A DNA stretch of 64,000 nucleotides from Sphingobium estronivorans (GTDB lineage Bacteria; Pseudomonadota; Alphaproteobacteria; Sphingomonadales; Sphingomonadaceae), in contig NZ_LFCT01000023.1 in the NCBI RefSeq assembly GCF_008692605.1, positions 1-64,000 on the forward strand. The letters are read 5' to 3'. Shown piece by piece: positions 52,573 through 62,190 of the stretch (positions within the stretch are counted from its first letter, which is position 1; the number at the start of each line of letters is the position of its first letter). The translations under genes were made by a program, and so were the position numbers. Below the pieces are notes generated by a model, which saw only the letters and a program-made list of their open reading frames with translations, had not been told where the DNA came from and did no database searches.

Positions 52573-53811
52573 ATGGCTTCAGCCGCAACGGAACGCGCTT
52601 CAACCACCTTTCGCTCAAGCATAGATCACGAGAACGGCCTCGTAGACCGCGCCATTTTTTCAGATCAAGCGATCTACAAAGCCGAATTAGAGCAGATTTT
52701 TTCCAGGGCATGGCTTTTCATGTGCCATGAGAGCCAAATACCGAACGCTGGCGATTTCTTCCAAACCTATATGGGGGAAGAAAAGGTCATCGTTGTGCGA
52801 TCTCGCGACAGAAGCGTCGAGGTTATGCTCAACGCATGCAGGCACAGGGGTGCCACAGTTTGCCGAGCACACAGCGGCAATACGCCTAACTTCATCTGCG
52901 CCTACCATGGATGGACTTATGACTTGAGCGGCAACCTCATCGGGGTGCCCGGGATGAATGAACTCTATGAGCGCAAGCTTGATCGGTCCGAATGGGGATT
53001 GAAGAAGGCTGCGAAAGTTTCATCTTATCGCGGCTTCATCTTCGCGACTCTGGACGAAAGTGCTCCCTCGCTTGAGGTGTTCCTCGGCAATGCGGGGCGT
53101 TACATGATCGACAATCTGGCCAATTACGGAGAGATCGAGGTGATTCCCGGAATTATCAGGCATCGTCTTCGCGCGAATTGGAAATTGGCAATGGAAAATG
53201 ATCAGGACTATTATCACGTCGGGATCACACATGCCTCCGCACTCGACGCTTGGGGCGTGGCGCGGACAACGGTCAACAAGAATTACTGGGACGACAATGT
53301 CGGCGATCTCGTCCTGGGTGAATTTGGGCATGTCCAGGATACCATTCCCGGTCATTTTCACGCGAATATCTTCCCGCACATGTGCATCTTCACCGATCTT
53401 CTCCAGGCGGTTGTCGTGCGTCATCCCAAAGGTCCGGCAGAAGTCGAGCAATGGTATTTCTCCTTCGTAGACAAAAATGCATCTGAAGTACAGAAGCGGG
53501 AAGTCATCCGGCGGAACATCAGCAGGCTTGGTCCGACGGGAATGATTGAACAGGACGACGGAGAAAACTGGGAATTTTGCACGGAAGGCGCGGCATCTTC
53601 CGCCATGCGCGATGTTCCATTTAATTACCAGATGGGGATCGGCAAAGGGGAAATGGATGATGGTTCTGCCGTGGGCTTTCCGCTTTTGCGCGGCGGGCCG
53701 CGCACCACTGAGGAATATGCTCGCTGGCAGCTCCGTTGCTGGGCGGAGTGGATGGATGCGGAATCCTGGCCGGCTTTGCTGGAGAAGCATAGCAATCCGG
53801 CGGTGATCTGA
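52573..53811 (+). CDS. Rieske ring-hydroxylating dioxygenase, alpha subunit (second system)
   Basis: The 412-residue large subunit has Rieske motif CRHRGATVCRAH then FICAYHGWTYDLSG and the mononuclear-iron motif MENDQDYYHVGITHASALDA. I prefer the ATG at 52573, 6 bases after GGAGAG, over the ATG two codons upstream. It is clearly different from the alpha subunit at 47601 and closer to the biphenyl/benzoate-like group. Its beta gene follows. It lies downstream of a long regulatory region, so it is probably regulated separately. Confidence 0.91.
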   Translation: MASAATERASTTFRSSIDHENGLVDRAIFSDQAIYKAELEQIFSRAWLFMCHESQIPNAGDFFQTYMGEEKVIVVRSRDRSVEVMLNACRHRGATVCRAHSGNTPNFICAYHGWTYDLSGNLIGVPGMNELYERKLDRSEWGLKKAAKVSSYRGFIFATLDESAPSLEVFLGNAGRYMIDNLANYGEIEVIPGIIRHRLRANWKLAMENDQDYYHVGITHASALDAWGVARTTVNKNYWDDNVGDLVLGEFGHVQDTIPGHFHANIFPHMCIFTDLLQAVVVRHPKGPAEVEQWYFSFVDKNASEVQKREVIRRNISRLGPTGMIEQDDGENWEFCTEGAASSAMRDVPFNYQMGIGKGEMDDGSAVGFPLLRGGPRTTEEYARWQLRCWAEWMDAESWPALLEKHSNPAVI

Positions 53812-53849
53812 AATTCACTCGAATACTTTTGACAAATCGAGGCTGATCG

Positions 53850-54359
53850 ATGTTCCTGAATGCAGAGCTATGTCATGAAGTAGAGCAATTTTTATACATG
53901 GAAGCGGCGTTGTTGGACGAGCATCGCTATACTGAGTGGTTTGAACTGTTTACTGAGGACTGCCATTACTGGATGCCCGTTAGACAAACGAGGCTTGCAA
54001 GGCAGGAGGACGCGGAGTTTTCCCAGCAAGGGGAAATCGCTTTCTTTGACGAAGGCCGCGCGGAACTCGAGAAGAGGGTAAGGAAGCTGGAGAGCCCCTA
54101 TGCATGGGGCCAGAGTCCGGCGCCCCGCACAAGGCACATGTGCACGAATGTCAGGATTGCCGAGGTACATGACGACGAGATAACGGTCAATTGCAACTTC
54201 CTTTTCTATCGCTGCTCGCTTGAAGTCGAGGAGGATTATTTTGTCGGTCGCAGGGAGGATGTTCTGCGCAAGGTTGATCAAGGGTTCAGAATTGCGCGAA
54301 GGACGATCCTTTTGGACCAGACCGTCATAACTGCGAAGAACATGAATCATTTCTTCTAA
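53850..54359 (+). CDS. ring-hydroxylating dioxygenase, beta subunit (second system)
   Basis: The 169-residue NTF2-fold subunit has EVEQFLYMEAALLDEHRYTE, WFELFTEDCHYWMPVR and SPAPRTRHMCTNVRIAEVHD. It ends NMNHFF, as many beta subunits end with an aromatic patch. It starts 38 bases after the alpha gene with a GAGG site. No ferredoxin or reductase gene follows. Confidence 0.9.
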   Translation: MFLNAELCHEVEQFLYMEAALLDEHRYTEWFELFTEDCHYWMPVRQTRLARQEDAEFSQQGEIAFFDEGRAELEKRVRKLESPYAWGQSPAPRTRHMCTNVRIAEVHDDEITVNCNFLFYRCSLEVEEDYFVGRREDVLRKVDQGFRIARRTILLDQTVITAKNMNHFF

Positions 54360-54641
54360 GTATTATCTCGCCCGGCGATGTAGATGCCGGGTTGATGGGA
54401 GCGGGCCAGATCGCGTCTTGCCTGACATGCGAACAGAGGTCGCTTTTCTTGGATATAGGTGACCTGCGGAAGACATGATTAGAAACGATGTATTGATCGT
54501 CCCGGAAGGAGGCCTTGACCGTAAATTCCGGATCCACGTTCGGCATTCGAATTGGGAAAGGCGGATGGACAGCCGTCAGAAAGCAATGCCGCGATCGATA
54601 CATGAATGGCCAAATTAAAATTCAATAAGTGGGGAGTGATG

Positions 54642-56798
54642 ATGAGAATCTTTTCAATCAAGGGTGCCGCGCTTGCCGGGACTATCATTTGCGGGAGCGT
54701 TTCGTTGCCCGCGCTGGCGCAAGCAACGGCGGTCGAGCAGGAACGTAGCGGCGGGATCGGAGACATTATCGTGACGGCTCAGAGGCGCGATGAGCGGCTT
54801 CAGGATGTTCCGGTTGCGGTCACGGTTGCGTCCAACGAACAGCTTCAGGCGGCAGGCGTGGACAGCGTCGTCGACTTGCGCGTGGCTGCGCCGGCGCTGA
54901 ATTCGACCGCGTCCAGCGGCATCTTTTCGAGCAGCATTCGCGGCGTCGGCTCGCTCGGTTTTTCGCCGGGTCTTGAATCGCCCGTGGCCCTTTATGTCGA
55001 TGGCGTCTACATCGCTACACCGCTCGCCAGCGAACTCGCGCTCAATAATATCGGCGGCGTGGAAGTGTTGAAGGGTCCGCAGGGAACCCTGTTTGGACGA
55101 AATGCGACGGGCGGCCTTATTCAGGTGAGCACGGCTGAACCGAAATCAACGCCGTCGGGCAAGTTTTCGGCTGAATATGGAAGCTACAACAATCTCGTGG
55201 GGACGGGATATGTTTCCAGTGGAATCGCGGATGGCCTAGCGATGGACCTCGCCGTACGAGCGCAAACGCGCAACGGCTATGGCGAGAACATCACTACTGG
55301 AGAGGATGTAGGCGACATCCATCACGACATTCTAGTCCGCTCGAAAATCTTGTGGAAGCCAGGGCCAGACACCCGAATAACGGCGATCGGCAATTATTGG
55401 GACGGGCGTAACCGCGCCGGCTACAGCGTCGGAGCCCCGGGCACTGTCAATGGCTGGACGGGTCGGGTGAACCCTGATCTTGGCTATGATACGGATACGG
55501 ATCTCAACTTCGAGCTGGATGGCTGGACGGCGGGCGGTTCGTTGAAGATCGAACATGATATGGGCGACATCCGCTTCATGAGCCTGACCGCATATCGCAA
55601 GGCCAATCTGCGCATCGACCGCGATCTCGACTTCACGCCATCGAATGTCGCTATCCTCGACCTGCTTCAGACCGACAAGCAGTTCAGCCAGGAACTGCAG
55701 CTTAGCTCGATTGGCTCGTCGCGACTGAAATGGACCGCCGGCGTTTTCTATTTCAATCTGACCAGCGCCTATCCTCGCATTCTAGTCGACCTTTCCAACA
55801 GTGTGAACGCTGCGGCCATCACGATCGATGCGACACAGCAGGGGAAGTCGGGCGCCGTCTACGGTCAGGCGACGTACGAGATTACGGATGGTACGAACCT
55901 GACGCTCGGCGGACGGTATACGTCCGAACGGCGCGAGGAGAAAAATTCATCCCAGTTCATCGATCCGGTCGGTATCTCCGGCTTCCTGATACCGGTCGCC
56001 GACCGCCGCCGGACAGACAGCAAGTTCACTTACCGCGTGAGCCTGGACCATCGCTTCTCCGACGAGCTGTTGGCCTATGCTTCCGTCAATACCGGGTTCA
56101 AGAGCGGCGGTTACAACACCAACTCGCCTGGCGAGCCCGCCTTCAAGCCCGAAAGTCTCACGGCCTATGAAGTCGGCCTTAAGTCGGATCTGTTCGACAG
56201 GCGGCTTCGCATTAATCTGGCGGGTTTCTATTATGATTACAAGGATTTGCAAGTACAGCGGACCGGCACCTTCGCGCTGATCGTCTTCAATGGCGCAAAG
56301 GCCCGGATCTATGGGGTCGATGCTGATGTCACGGCGTCGCTGACCGACAATCTGACGCTTACCAGCGGTTTCGCGCTGATCGACACGAAGTTCAAGAGCT
56401 TTGAGGGCTGTCCCATCGCCCAACCCATGGGCGGTATTCCTCAAGTCACCGGGTCATGCACGGGCAACGACGTGCCTTTCGCGGCGAAGTTCACAGCCAG
56501 TGGAGCGCTGAACTACACAAGGGAAGTCGCATCAGGAGAGTTGCAGGCCTCAGGGAACATCTATTACAATAGCGGATATTTCTTTGAATCTGACAATGTC
56601 CTGCGTCAGGCGCGTTATGCAAAGTTGGGGGCTTCCTTGAAATGGACGTCGAAGGACGGCTATTCGATCTCGATCGTGGGCCGCAATCTGACGGATCGCC
56701 GGACGTTGGCGTCTGCGGGCTCCCAATCCAACGGCAATTTGACTAGCACGTGGGCGGACCCCAGGACCTTCAGCGTCATTCTGGGCATGCAGTTCTAG
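54642..56798 (+). CDS. TonB-dependent outer-membrane receptor (second)
   Basis: The 718-residue protein starts with signal peptide MRIFSIKGAALAGTIICGSV then SLPALAQA. The TonB box is GDIIVTAQRRDERLQDVPVA, the plug contains VEVLKGPQGTLFGRNATGG, and the barrel ends DPRTFSVILGMQF. GGGGAG lies 5 bases before ATG 54642; an ATG one codon upstream is possible. It is 282 bases after the dioxygenase beta gene and is probably the importer for this second dioxygenase system. Confidence 0.9.
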   Translation: MRIFSIKGAALAGTIICGSVSLPALAQATAVEQERSGGIGDIIVTAQRRDERLQDVPVAVTVASNEQLQAAGVDSVVDLRVAAPALNSTASSGIFSSSIRGVGSLGFSPGLESPVALYVDGVYIATPLASELALNNIGGVEVLKGPQGTLFGRNATGGLIQVSTAEPKSTPSGKFSAEYGSYNNLVGTGYVSSGIADGLAMDLAVRAQTRNGYGENITTGEDVGDIHHDILVRSKILWKPGPDTRITAIGNYWDGRNRAGYSVGAPGTVNGWTGRVNPDLGYDTDTDLNFELDGWTAGGSLKIEHDMGDIRFMSLTAYRKANLRIDRDLDFTPSNVAILDLLQTDKQFSQELQLSSIGSSRLKWTAGVFYFNLTSAYPRILVDLSNSVNAAAITIDATQQGKSGAVYGQATYEITDGTNLTLGGRYTSERREEKNSSQFIDPVGISGFLIPVADRRRTDSKFTYRVSLDHRFSDELLAYASVNTGFKSGGYNTNSPGEPAFKPESLTAYEVGLKSDLFDRRLRINLAGFYYDYKDLQVQRTGTFALIVFNGAKARIYGVDADVTASLTDNLTLTSGFALIDTKFKSFEGCPIAQPMGGIPQVTGSCTGNDVPFAAKFTASGALNYTREVASGELQASGNIYYNSGYFFESDNVLRQARYAKLGASLKWTSKDGYSISIVGRNLTDRRTLASAGSQSNGNLTSTWADPRTFSVILGMQF

Positions 56799-56819
56799 GT
56801 ACGCGAGCTAAAGGAAAGC

Positions 56820-56863
56820 GGCGGCGTGCATGATGTATGATGGACTTCATCGTAAACGCCGCC
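56820..56863 (+). terminator. candidate terminator after second TonB receptor
   Basis: Eight-base arms GGCGGCGT and ACGCCGCC flank a 28-base loop that itself can pair in part. A short T-rich stretch follows. It lies 22 bases after the receptor stop. Confidence 0.4.
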
Positions 56864-56877
56864 TGTCTTTCTGACGG

Positions 56878-57640
56878 ATGCTCGTCGATACGGGCGAAGG
56901 AATGGCCGTGGAAAACGGCCTCATATCCTTGAGCACGCAACCCGTGAGCGTGGCGCCGCGCCGCGCAGTCGGTTTGTGTTCAATCATTCTAGCGGTTGAA
57001 GGTTTTGACGTCATATCGGTCGGCCTCGCAGCGACGGGATTTGCGCGTGAAGCAAACATCGGAGGCGGCGCGCTTGGCGCATTGCTGGCAGTCAAAGTCG
57101 CAGAGCGGAGGGCTGCGCGACATTTTTCGGGCGCGCCGCCGACAGGTTCGGCCACCTCACCATCGCGCCCGGATGCTTGGCGCTGGTGGCGCTGGGGGAT
57201 TCCCGCAGTGCAGGCTCAATCCTTCTCCGGCCGCTCTGGCTTCCGGGACGGCCAACGAGGAAGGACGCGACCGAGCCGCGGCGTTGCTTGGCGTCGGCGA
57301 CACGATCGGTGCGGCGATGGGAGGTCTGGCGTAAGCTTTTCTTCTGTCGTTCCTTTCTTGGCGTTGGATTTTCCTGACGGGTGGATTGCTGACGATGCTG
57401 ACCTTGGCGCCTCGAACGCACCATTTATGAATTTACGCCCTAATCGCTAAGCGATCCAAGGTGTCGCTGAACCGGATCAATGCGCTTCTGTTGCGATATG
57501 AACTCAACATTGTCGTGCCCATGCCGCTCAGGACTGATGAAGCCCCATCGCCGGGGATCGCCGGATTGTTCGGCAACGGGCTTTGGCGAACGACCGCCAT
57601 GCTCAGGTTGGCTGGCCTCAGCAGCTTGCAGCTTGATGGG
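56878..57640 (+). pseudogene. decayed AAHS-type MFS transporter
   Basis: The first frame begins APRRAVGLCSIILAVEGFDV followed by ISVGLAATGFAREANIGGGA, the first membrane segment of an aromatic-acid symporter (DGFD becomes EGFD). The text then shifts frame: GRAADRFGHLTIAPG, followed by CLALVALGD, continues in another frame from about 57123. A later piece (LRTDEAPSPGIAGLFGNGLW and RTTAMLRLAGLSSLQL) matches the middle of the family in yet another frame. The region is far shorter than the 430 codons of the intact copy at 49641, so there are also deletions. It is non-functional. Confidence 0.7.
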
Positions 57641-57774
57641 ACTCAACGAGATACAGCGCGGACCCTATGGGTTGCTCTCCTGCGAGCCAAAACTCGGTTT
57701 GCTGTTGATAGGGATAGGCGATCTTGTCGTGAAGATTCATGACTCTCCCTCGGGCATCTGCGTCTGCAAGAGGC

Positions 57775-58647
57775 TCAGCACATCGGATCCGTCCACGCGC
57801 CGATTGCGCTCATGGTGATCGCGCCGGTATGATCGATAGCCGCGAAAGCTCCTTTTTCACCCTCCATGTCGCCTTGCACGTGAAAGGAACGACCCAGAAA
57901 CAAGGGACGCGCAGCCCGATAGTCGAAGATGGAGGGGTATCGTCCGTTTGCCATGCCGCAGGCCAAGGATAAAAGGCAGGTGGCCTGAAGCGGACCATGC
58001 ACGACAAGATCTGGATAATTTTCTACCCCTCTGCAATATTCTCGATCATAATGGATCTTGTGCGAGTTAAAAGTGACGGCGCTATAGCGTTGTAACAGAG
58101 TAGAGGAGGAAATGACCTCGCGCTTTTCCTGCGCCTCGACAGTCGCTGAAGGCCCGGAGGCGGCCGTTGCCAGAGGGAGAATTGATCCGTTCATTTCTCG
58201 ATACACGATATCTTGTCGTTCGTTGAGGATCATGTCACCGTCGCAGAAATAGTCATGCTCCACGGTGACGAAGCAGAGGATCCCGCCTTTCCCCTGCTTC
58301 ATGTAAACATCTTCAATGCGGGAGCGGCAGAGGATGCTTTGCCCTACCAAGAACTCGCCCCGAAACCGGAGCTGTCCGCCTGCCCACATGCGCCTTGGCA
58401 AGGGCACCGGCGGCAGGAAATCGCCGCGCGGGGGATGGCCGTCGCTCCCCAGCAAGTGCATGGGCGCAATGTCCGGCGCCAGGCACCAGTGGATGCCGGC
58501 CGGAGCGGGGTCGCCATGCTTGAGGTCCACCGCCCCGTCCAGAATCGCGGATAGCGAGTTGGCTAGACGTGGTGTGATGATGTCGTGATATTCACGCTCT
58601 GATCCGATCCACAGCCGCAAATGGTCGATGTCAAGGTTCATGGACAT
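57775..58647 (-). CDS. HTD2/MaoC-like hydratase (itaconyl/mesaconyl-CoA hydratase type)
   Basis: The 290-residue double hot-dog protein has the HTD2-type motif FNSHKIHYDREYCRGVENYP then DLVVHGPLQA in its C-terminal half and MWAGGQLRFRGEFLVGQSIL in its N-terminal half. The family includes mesaconyl-C1/C4-CoA hydratase and itaconyl-CoA hydratase (Ich). The start at 58647 is 2 bases after the acyl-CoA dehydrogenase stop; a longer frame upstream is antisense-like. It is the last gene of the minus-strand operon; the transporter pseudogene ends near its 3' side. Confidence 0.82.
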   Translation of the reverse strand: MSMNLDIDHLRLWIGSEREYHDIITPRLANSLSAILDGAVDLKHGDPAPAGIHWCLAPDIAPMHLLGSDGHPPRGDFLPPVPLPRRMWAGGQLRFRGEFLVGQSILCRSRIEDVYMKQGKGGILCFVTVEHDYFCDGDMILNERQDIVYREMNGSILPLATAASGPSATVEAQEKREVISSSTLLQRYSAVTFNSHKIHYDREYCRGVENYPDLVVHGPLQATCLLSLACGMANGRYPSIFDYRAARPLFLGRSFHVQGDMEGEKGAFAAIDHTGAITMSAIGAWTDPMC

Positions 58648-58649
58648 GC

Positions 58650-59819
58650 TCAAAAGGAACGCGGCAGACCAAGCACATGCTCGGCTACATATGACAGGAT
58701 CAGGTTGGTCGAAATCGGCGCGACCTGATAGAGGCGAGTTTCCCGGAACTTGCGTTCCACATCGTATTCGCAGGCGAAACCGAATCCGCCGTGGAATTGA
58801 ATGCAAGCGTTGGCCGCCTCCCAACTGGCCTTGGCCGCCAGATATTTCGCCATGTTTGCTTCCGCACCGCAGGGCAGACCTGCATCGAATTTGCGGCAGG
58901 CCTCATATCGCATCAGGTTGGCCGCCGCGATTTCGATGTAGGACTCCGCGATCGGGAATTGCACACCCTGATTCTGGCCGATCGGCCTGCCAAAGACGAC
59001 GCGATTCCTGGCATAGTCCGTCACGCGATCAGTGAACCAATAGCCATCCCCGACGCACTCCGCCGCGATGAGCGCGCGTTCCGCATTGAGTCCGGTCAGG
59101 ATATATTTGAAGCCGTGACCCTCGCTGCCGATCAGATTGTCCGCTGGAATTTCCAGGTCGTCGAAGAAGATTTCGTTGGTTTCATGGTTCACCATATTTT
59201 CGATCGGTCGAACCGTCATTCCCTTGGTCATCGCCTCCTTGATGTCGACGATGAAGATCGACAGCCCTTCCGACTTCTTGCTGACCTGGTCCAGCGGCGT
59301 CGTCCGGGCGAGCAGGATCATCAGGTCGGAATGCTGGACCCTGCTGATCCACGTCTTTTGCCCGTTGATCACATAACGGTCGCCGACACGCACTGCCGCC
59401 GTCTTGATCTTCGTCGTATCCGTTCCGGTGGTGGGTTCGGTGACGCCCATCGACTGGAGCCGTAATTCGCCCGTGGCGATCTTGGGAAGGTAAGTCCGGC
59501 GCTGCTCTTCCGACCCGTGCCTGATCAGGGTGTTCATATTGTACATCTGGCCGTGACATGCGCCTGAATTGCCGCCCGACCGGTTGATTTCCTCCATGAT
59601 CACCGATGCTTCGGTGAGACCGAGGCCCGCCCCACCATATTCCTGTGGGATGAGCGCGGCCATCCACCCTGCGCGGGTCAGCGCATCGACGAATTTCTCG
59701 GGATAAGCCCGTTGCCGGTCGACATCGCGATGATATTCAGCCGGAAATTCCGCACAAAGCGATCGGACGCCTTCGCGAATATCCCTGTAACTTTCCTGAA
59801 ACGGATCAATGTCGGTCAT
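58650..59819 (-). CDS. acyl-CoA dehydrogenase
   Basis: The 389-residue ACAD has PQEYGGAGLGLTEASVIMEE, the FAD segment SMGVTEPTTGTDTTKIKTAA, RPIGQNQGVQFPIAESYIEI and FHGGFGFACEYDVERKFRET. It ends with LYQVAPISTNLILSYVAEHV, which stands where MCAD has its YEG glutamate, so the base is not the MCAD type. In the Pseudomonas rip locus an acyl-CoA dehydrogenase accompanies the itaconate genes. A methylsuccinyl- or similar branched dicarboxyl-CoA substrate is possible. It lies between the MmgE/PrpD and hydratase genes. Confidence 0.88.
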   Translation of the reverse strand: MTDIDPFQESYRDIREGVRSLCAEFPAEYHRDVDRQRAYPEKFVDALTRAGWMAALIPQEYGGAGLGLTEASVIMEEINRSGGNSGACHGQMYNMNTLIRHGSEEQRRTYLPKIATGELRLQSMGVTEPTTGTDTTKIKTAAVRVGDRYVINGQKTWISRVQHSDLMILLARTTPLDQVSKKSEGLSIFIVDIKEAMTKGMTVRPIENMVNHETNEIFFDDLEIPADNLIGSEGHGFKYILTGLNAERALIAAECVGDGYWFTDRVTDYARNRVVFGRPIGQNQGVQFPIAESYIEIAAANLMRYEACRKFDAGLPCGAEANMAKYLAAKASWEAANACIQFHGGFGFACEYDVERKFRETRLYQVAPISTNLILSYVAEHVLGLPRSF

Positions 59820-59843
59820 CTGATCTGAACCTCTGTCAGCGTG

Positions 59844-61199
59844 TTATTTGAACCAGTTGCGCATGTTGTCGGCCTCGGGCAGGCTCCTGATTTTCAAGAG
59901 AAGCGCTCCTTCTTCGCCGTTCATCACAGGGCTCGCCAGGATGTGGAATTTGGTCGCGATGGCGTCATCGTCTGGGAAACTTGCTGGCTCGCCCGAGGGG
60001 TCGGCGATGAGCATCCGGTGAAGCTCGCCCCGCGCGCGCAGCTTCACGATTGCGCCAAAGGGATGGCTGTGGCCTTCGAGCAGTTCGTCCCGTACGACGG
60101 TGACCCGGTCCGAGAGGTCATCGGCCACTTCCGCGCCGATCAGATCATAATCGTCCCAGCCGAACCGTCCGCGTATGATGGCAACGGCCGCAGCGAAGGG
60201 CATGGAGAACTGGCCATCCACGATCGCCCTGACGCGGCGTTTCTCCCCCATGGGGTCGCCGACCAGCACGATGCCGTTCCGGTGCAGTCCGATGGTGATG
60301 GATTCTATGTCGGCTGGCGTCAGGTCCAACTGTCGCCGCAGGGCGAGCAGGCCGTCGACCGCCGCGTGGGTGTAGCGGCAGGCCGGGTAGGGTTTGACTC
60401 CGATGCGCATCGTTTCCCAGATCTGGCCCAGCCCTGCTGCGGCTCGATGCGGATCGGCGCCATCGCTGTATGCGGAAAGGAAGCCATGCTTGCCGTCAAT
60501 CGCGTCGATCGCGCCTTCGAACCCCTCTGCGGCCAAGGTCGCCGCGATCAAGCCCTTCATCGACGCTTCGCCGACCTGATACCGTTTGTTCCAGGCCCCG
60601 TTGACGAGAAATTGTAATGAGCCTGCGGCTTGGCTGGCCGCCGTCCCGAAGGCGGAGATCATCTGGTGCGTCTCGAGCTTCAACAACCGGCCTGCGGCGA
60701 CCGCGGCGCCAAAGACCCCTGCGGTCGCCGTGGGGTGAAAACCCCGGGCATAGTGCGCGGCGGGATCGAGCGCGACGCCGAGCCGGCAAGTGATCTCCAG
60801 ACCGAGGACGATCGCGCCAAGCAATTCCTTGCCCGTTGCGCCGGTGATTTCGGCCGCCGCCAGCGCGGCCGGAACAACCGGCGCGCTGGGATGGAGCGAA
60901 CTTTCCGCATGTGTGTCGTCAAAGTCGAGCGAATGCCCCAGCGCGCCATTGAGCAGCGCAGCCGCCGCAGGGCCATAGCGGCGGTCCATGCCGAACACCG
61001 TGCAATCGGCGCCCCCGGTCAGACCCAGGCGCTGGATCATGGCCAATACCGCTGGGGTGGATTCGGATTCTTTTGCGGCTCGGATCGCCGAACCGATCAG
61101 GTCCGTCGCCAGCGCGAGCGCGCGTCCGCTCACATGATCCGGAATATCGCTTAGGTCGAACGTCGCCGCAAAGCTGGCTATGTCATTGGTATAGCTCAT
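59844..61199 (-). CDS. MmgE/PrpD-family protein
   Basis: The 451-residue protein has the family segments LNGALGHSLDFDDTHAESSL, RLGVALDPAAHYARGFHPTA and KPYPACRYTHAAVDGLLALR. The family holds 2-methylcitrate dehydratase, cis-aconitate decarboxylase and iminodisuccinate epimerase, and function cannot be read from sequence alone. ATG 61199 overlaps the CitE-like stop (ATGA). Next to itaconate-like genes it could handle a tricarboxylic or branched dicarboxylic acid. Confidence 0.87.
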   Translation of the reverse strand: MSYTNDIASFAATFDLSDIPDHVSGRALALATDLIGSAIRAAKESESTPAVLAMIQRLGLTGGADCTVFGMDRRYGPAAAALLNGALGHSLDFDDTHAESSLHPSAPVVPAALAAAEITGATGKELLGAIVLGLEITCRLGVALDPAAHYARGFHPTATAGVFGAAVAAGRLLKLETHQMISAFGTAASQAAGSLQFLVNGAWNKRYQVGEASMKGLIAATLAAEGFEGAIDAIDGKHGFLSAYSDGADPHRAAAGLGQIWETMRIGVKPYPACRYTHAAVDGLLALRRQLDLTPADIESITIGLHRNGIVLVGDPMGEKRRVRAIVDGQFSMPFAAAVAIIRGRFGWDDYDLIGAEVADDLSDRVTVVRDELLEGHSHPFGAIVKLRARGELHRMLIADPSGEPASFPDDDAIATKFHILASPVMNGEEGALLLKIRSLPEADNMRNWFK

Positions 61200-62023
61200 T
61201 GGTTTTCTTTCGGAGAGTAAATTTGCACCTGCGTCTTGATCTGCCGGGCGCGGGCCAGCACAGGAGCGTCGATCATCATGCCGTCGATCTGAACGACCCC
61301 CTGCGCTGCCGACGCGGAAAGGACGCGATCCGCCCACTCAACTTGCGATCGGGAGGGCGCGAAAGCCTGACGCGCAGGCTCCAGTTGGGCAGGATGGATT
61401 AGCATCTTGCCGCCGAAGCCAAGCTCTCTGGCATGGCGGCAATCGTCTTGCAGCACGGCGTTATCGTTAATCGCCGTCGTCACCCCATCGAGAGGCGCGA
61501 GCAATCCTGCAGCCCTCGACGCCAGCGCAATGTGGAACCTGGCCGTCAGGAGCGATTGGCGCGTGTGCTCCATCCCCATGTCTGCCGCGAAGTCGAAAGA
61601 GCCGAATGCGAGCCGAGCGGCCCTGGTAGCTATGGAGTTGACTGCGGCGAGGCCTTGGGCCGTTTCGATCAGCGCGACGACAGGGTGCGACGTGGCCTCC
61701 GCAATCTGCTCCATTTCATCTTGCGATTGGGCTTTGGGGACCATGACGGCCGATAGAGGAAGGGTGCGAGCGAGGGCCAGGTCTGCGGCGTGCCAGTCAG
61801 TTCCCGCCGCATTGACGCGCAGGATGATGGGCGCCTGGACTTGAGCGGCCAACAGTTTGTCCTTCAGGGCTTCCCTCGCCCTTTCCTTCGCCTGGGGCGC
61901 GACGGCGTCTTCCAGATCGATGATCAGCGCGTCGGGCCGCGCCGCGTCGGCCTTACCGAAACGTTCCGGCCGGTCCGCAGGCACGAAGAGCGGCAGCGCA
62001 AGATCAGTCAGCGTAGCTTTCAT
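61196..62023 (-). CDS. CitE/HpcH-family lyase (citramalyl-CoA lyase-like)
   Basis: The 275-residue TIM-barrel lyase has DALIIDLEDAVAPQAKERAR, ILRVNAAGTDW, VVALIETAQGLAAVNSIATR, LAFGSFDFAADMGMEHTRQS and FGGKMLIHPAQLEPAR; the acidic residues in IETAQG and SFDFAAD are magnesium ligands. The family cleaves beta-methylmalyl-CoA, malyl-CoA, citramalyl-CoA or HMG-like substrates to a keto acid or aldehyde and acyl-CoA. GGAGG lies before the ATG. It is the first gene of the operon, divergent from LysR, matching the position of citramalyl-CoA lyase (Ccl) in itaconate loci. Confidence 0.87.
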   Translation of the reverse strand: MKATLTDLALPLFVPADRPERFGKADAARPDALIIDLEDAVAPQAKERAREALKDKLLAAQVQAPIILRVNAAGTDWHAADLALARTLPLSAVMVPKAQSQDEMEQIAEATSHPVVALIETAQGLAAVNSIATRAARLAFGSFDFAADMGMEHTRQSLLTARFHIALASRAAGLLAPLDGVTTAINDNAVLQDDCRHARELGFGGKMLIHPAQLEPARQAFAPSRSQVEWADRVLSASAAQGVVQIDGMMIDAPVLARARQIKTQVQIYSPKENQ

Positions 62024-62190
62024 GAAACCTCCATCTCGCAGCCATGAGCCAAGGCAAGATAGAGATAAAATATATATTTGTTCGCGCGGCGATATCTTCT
62101 TTTTATGTCCACAAAAACGGGGCTAAGCTTGGCATTGCCATTTGAGTCGGCCGTTCCCAAGCGGCGAAGCGATGACTTCGGGATAATGAC
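62024..62190. promoter_or_regulatory. divergent promoter region, CitE-like operon and LysR
   Basis: This 167-base gap holds an AT-rich palindrome AAATATATATTT at 62068-62079, about 45-56 bases upstream of the lyase ATG, within a longer A+T-rich stretch. LysR regulators bind such divergent regions, commonly at T-N11-A sites. The LysR gene at 62191 is the natural candidate. Confidence 0.5.
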
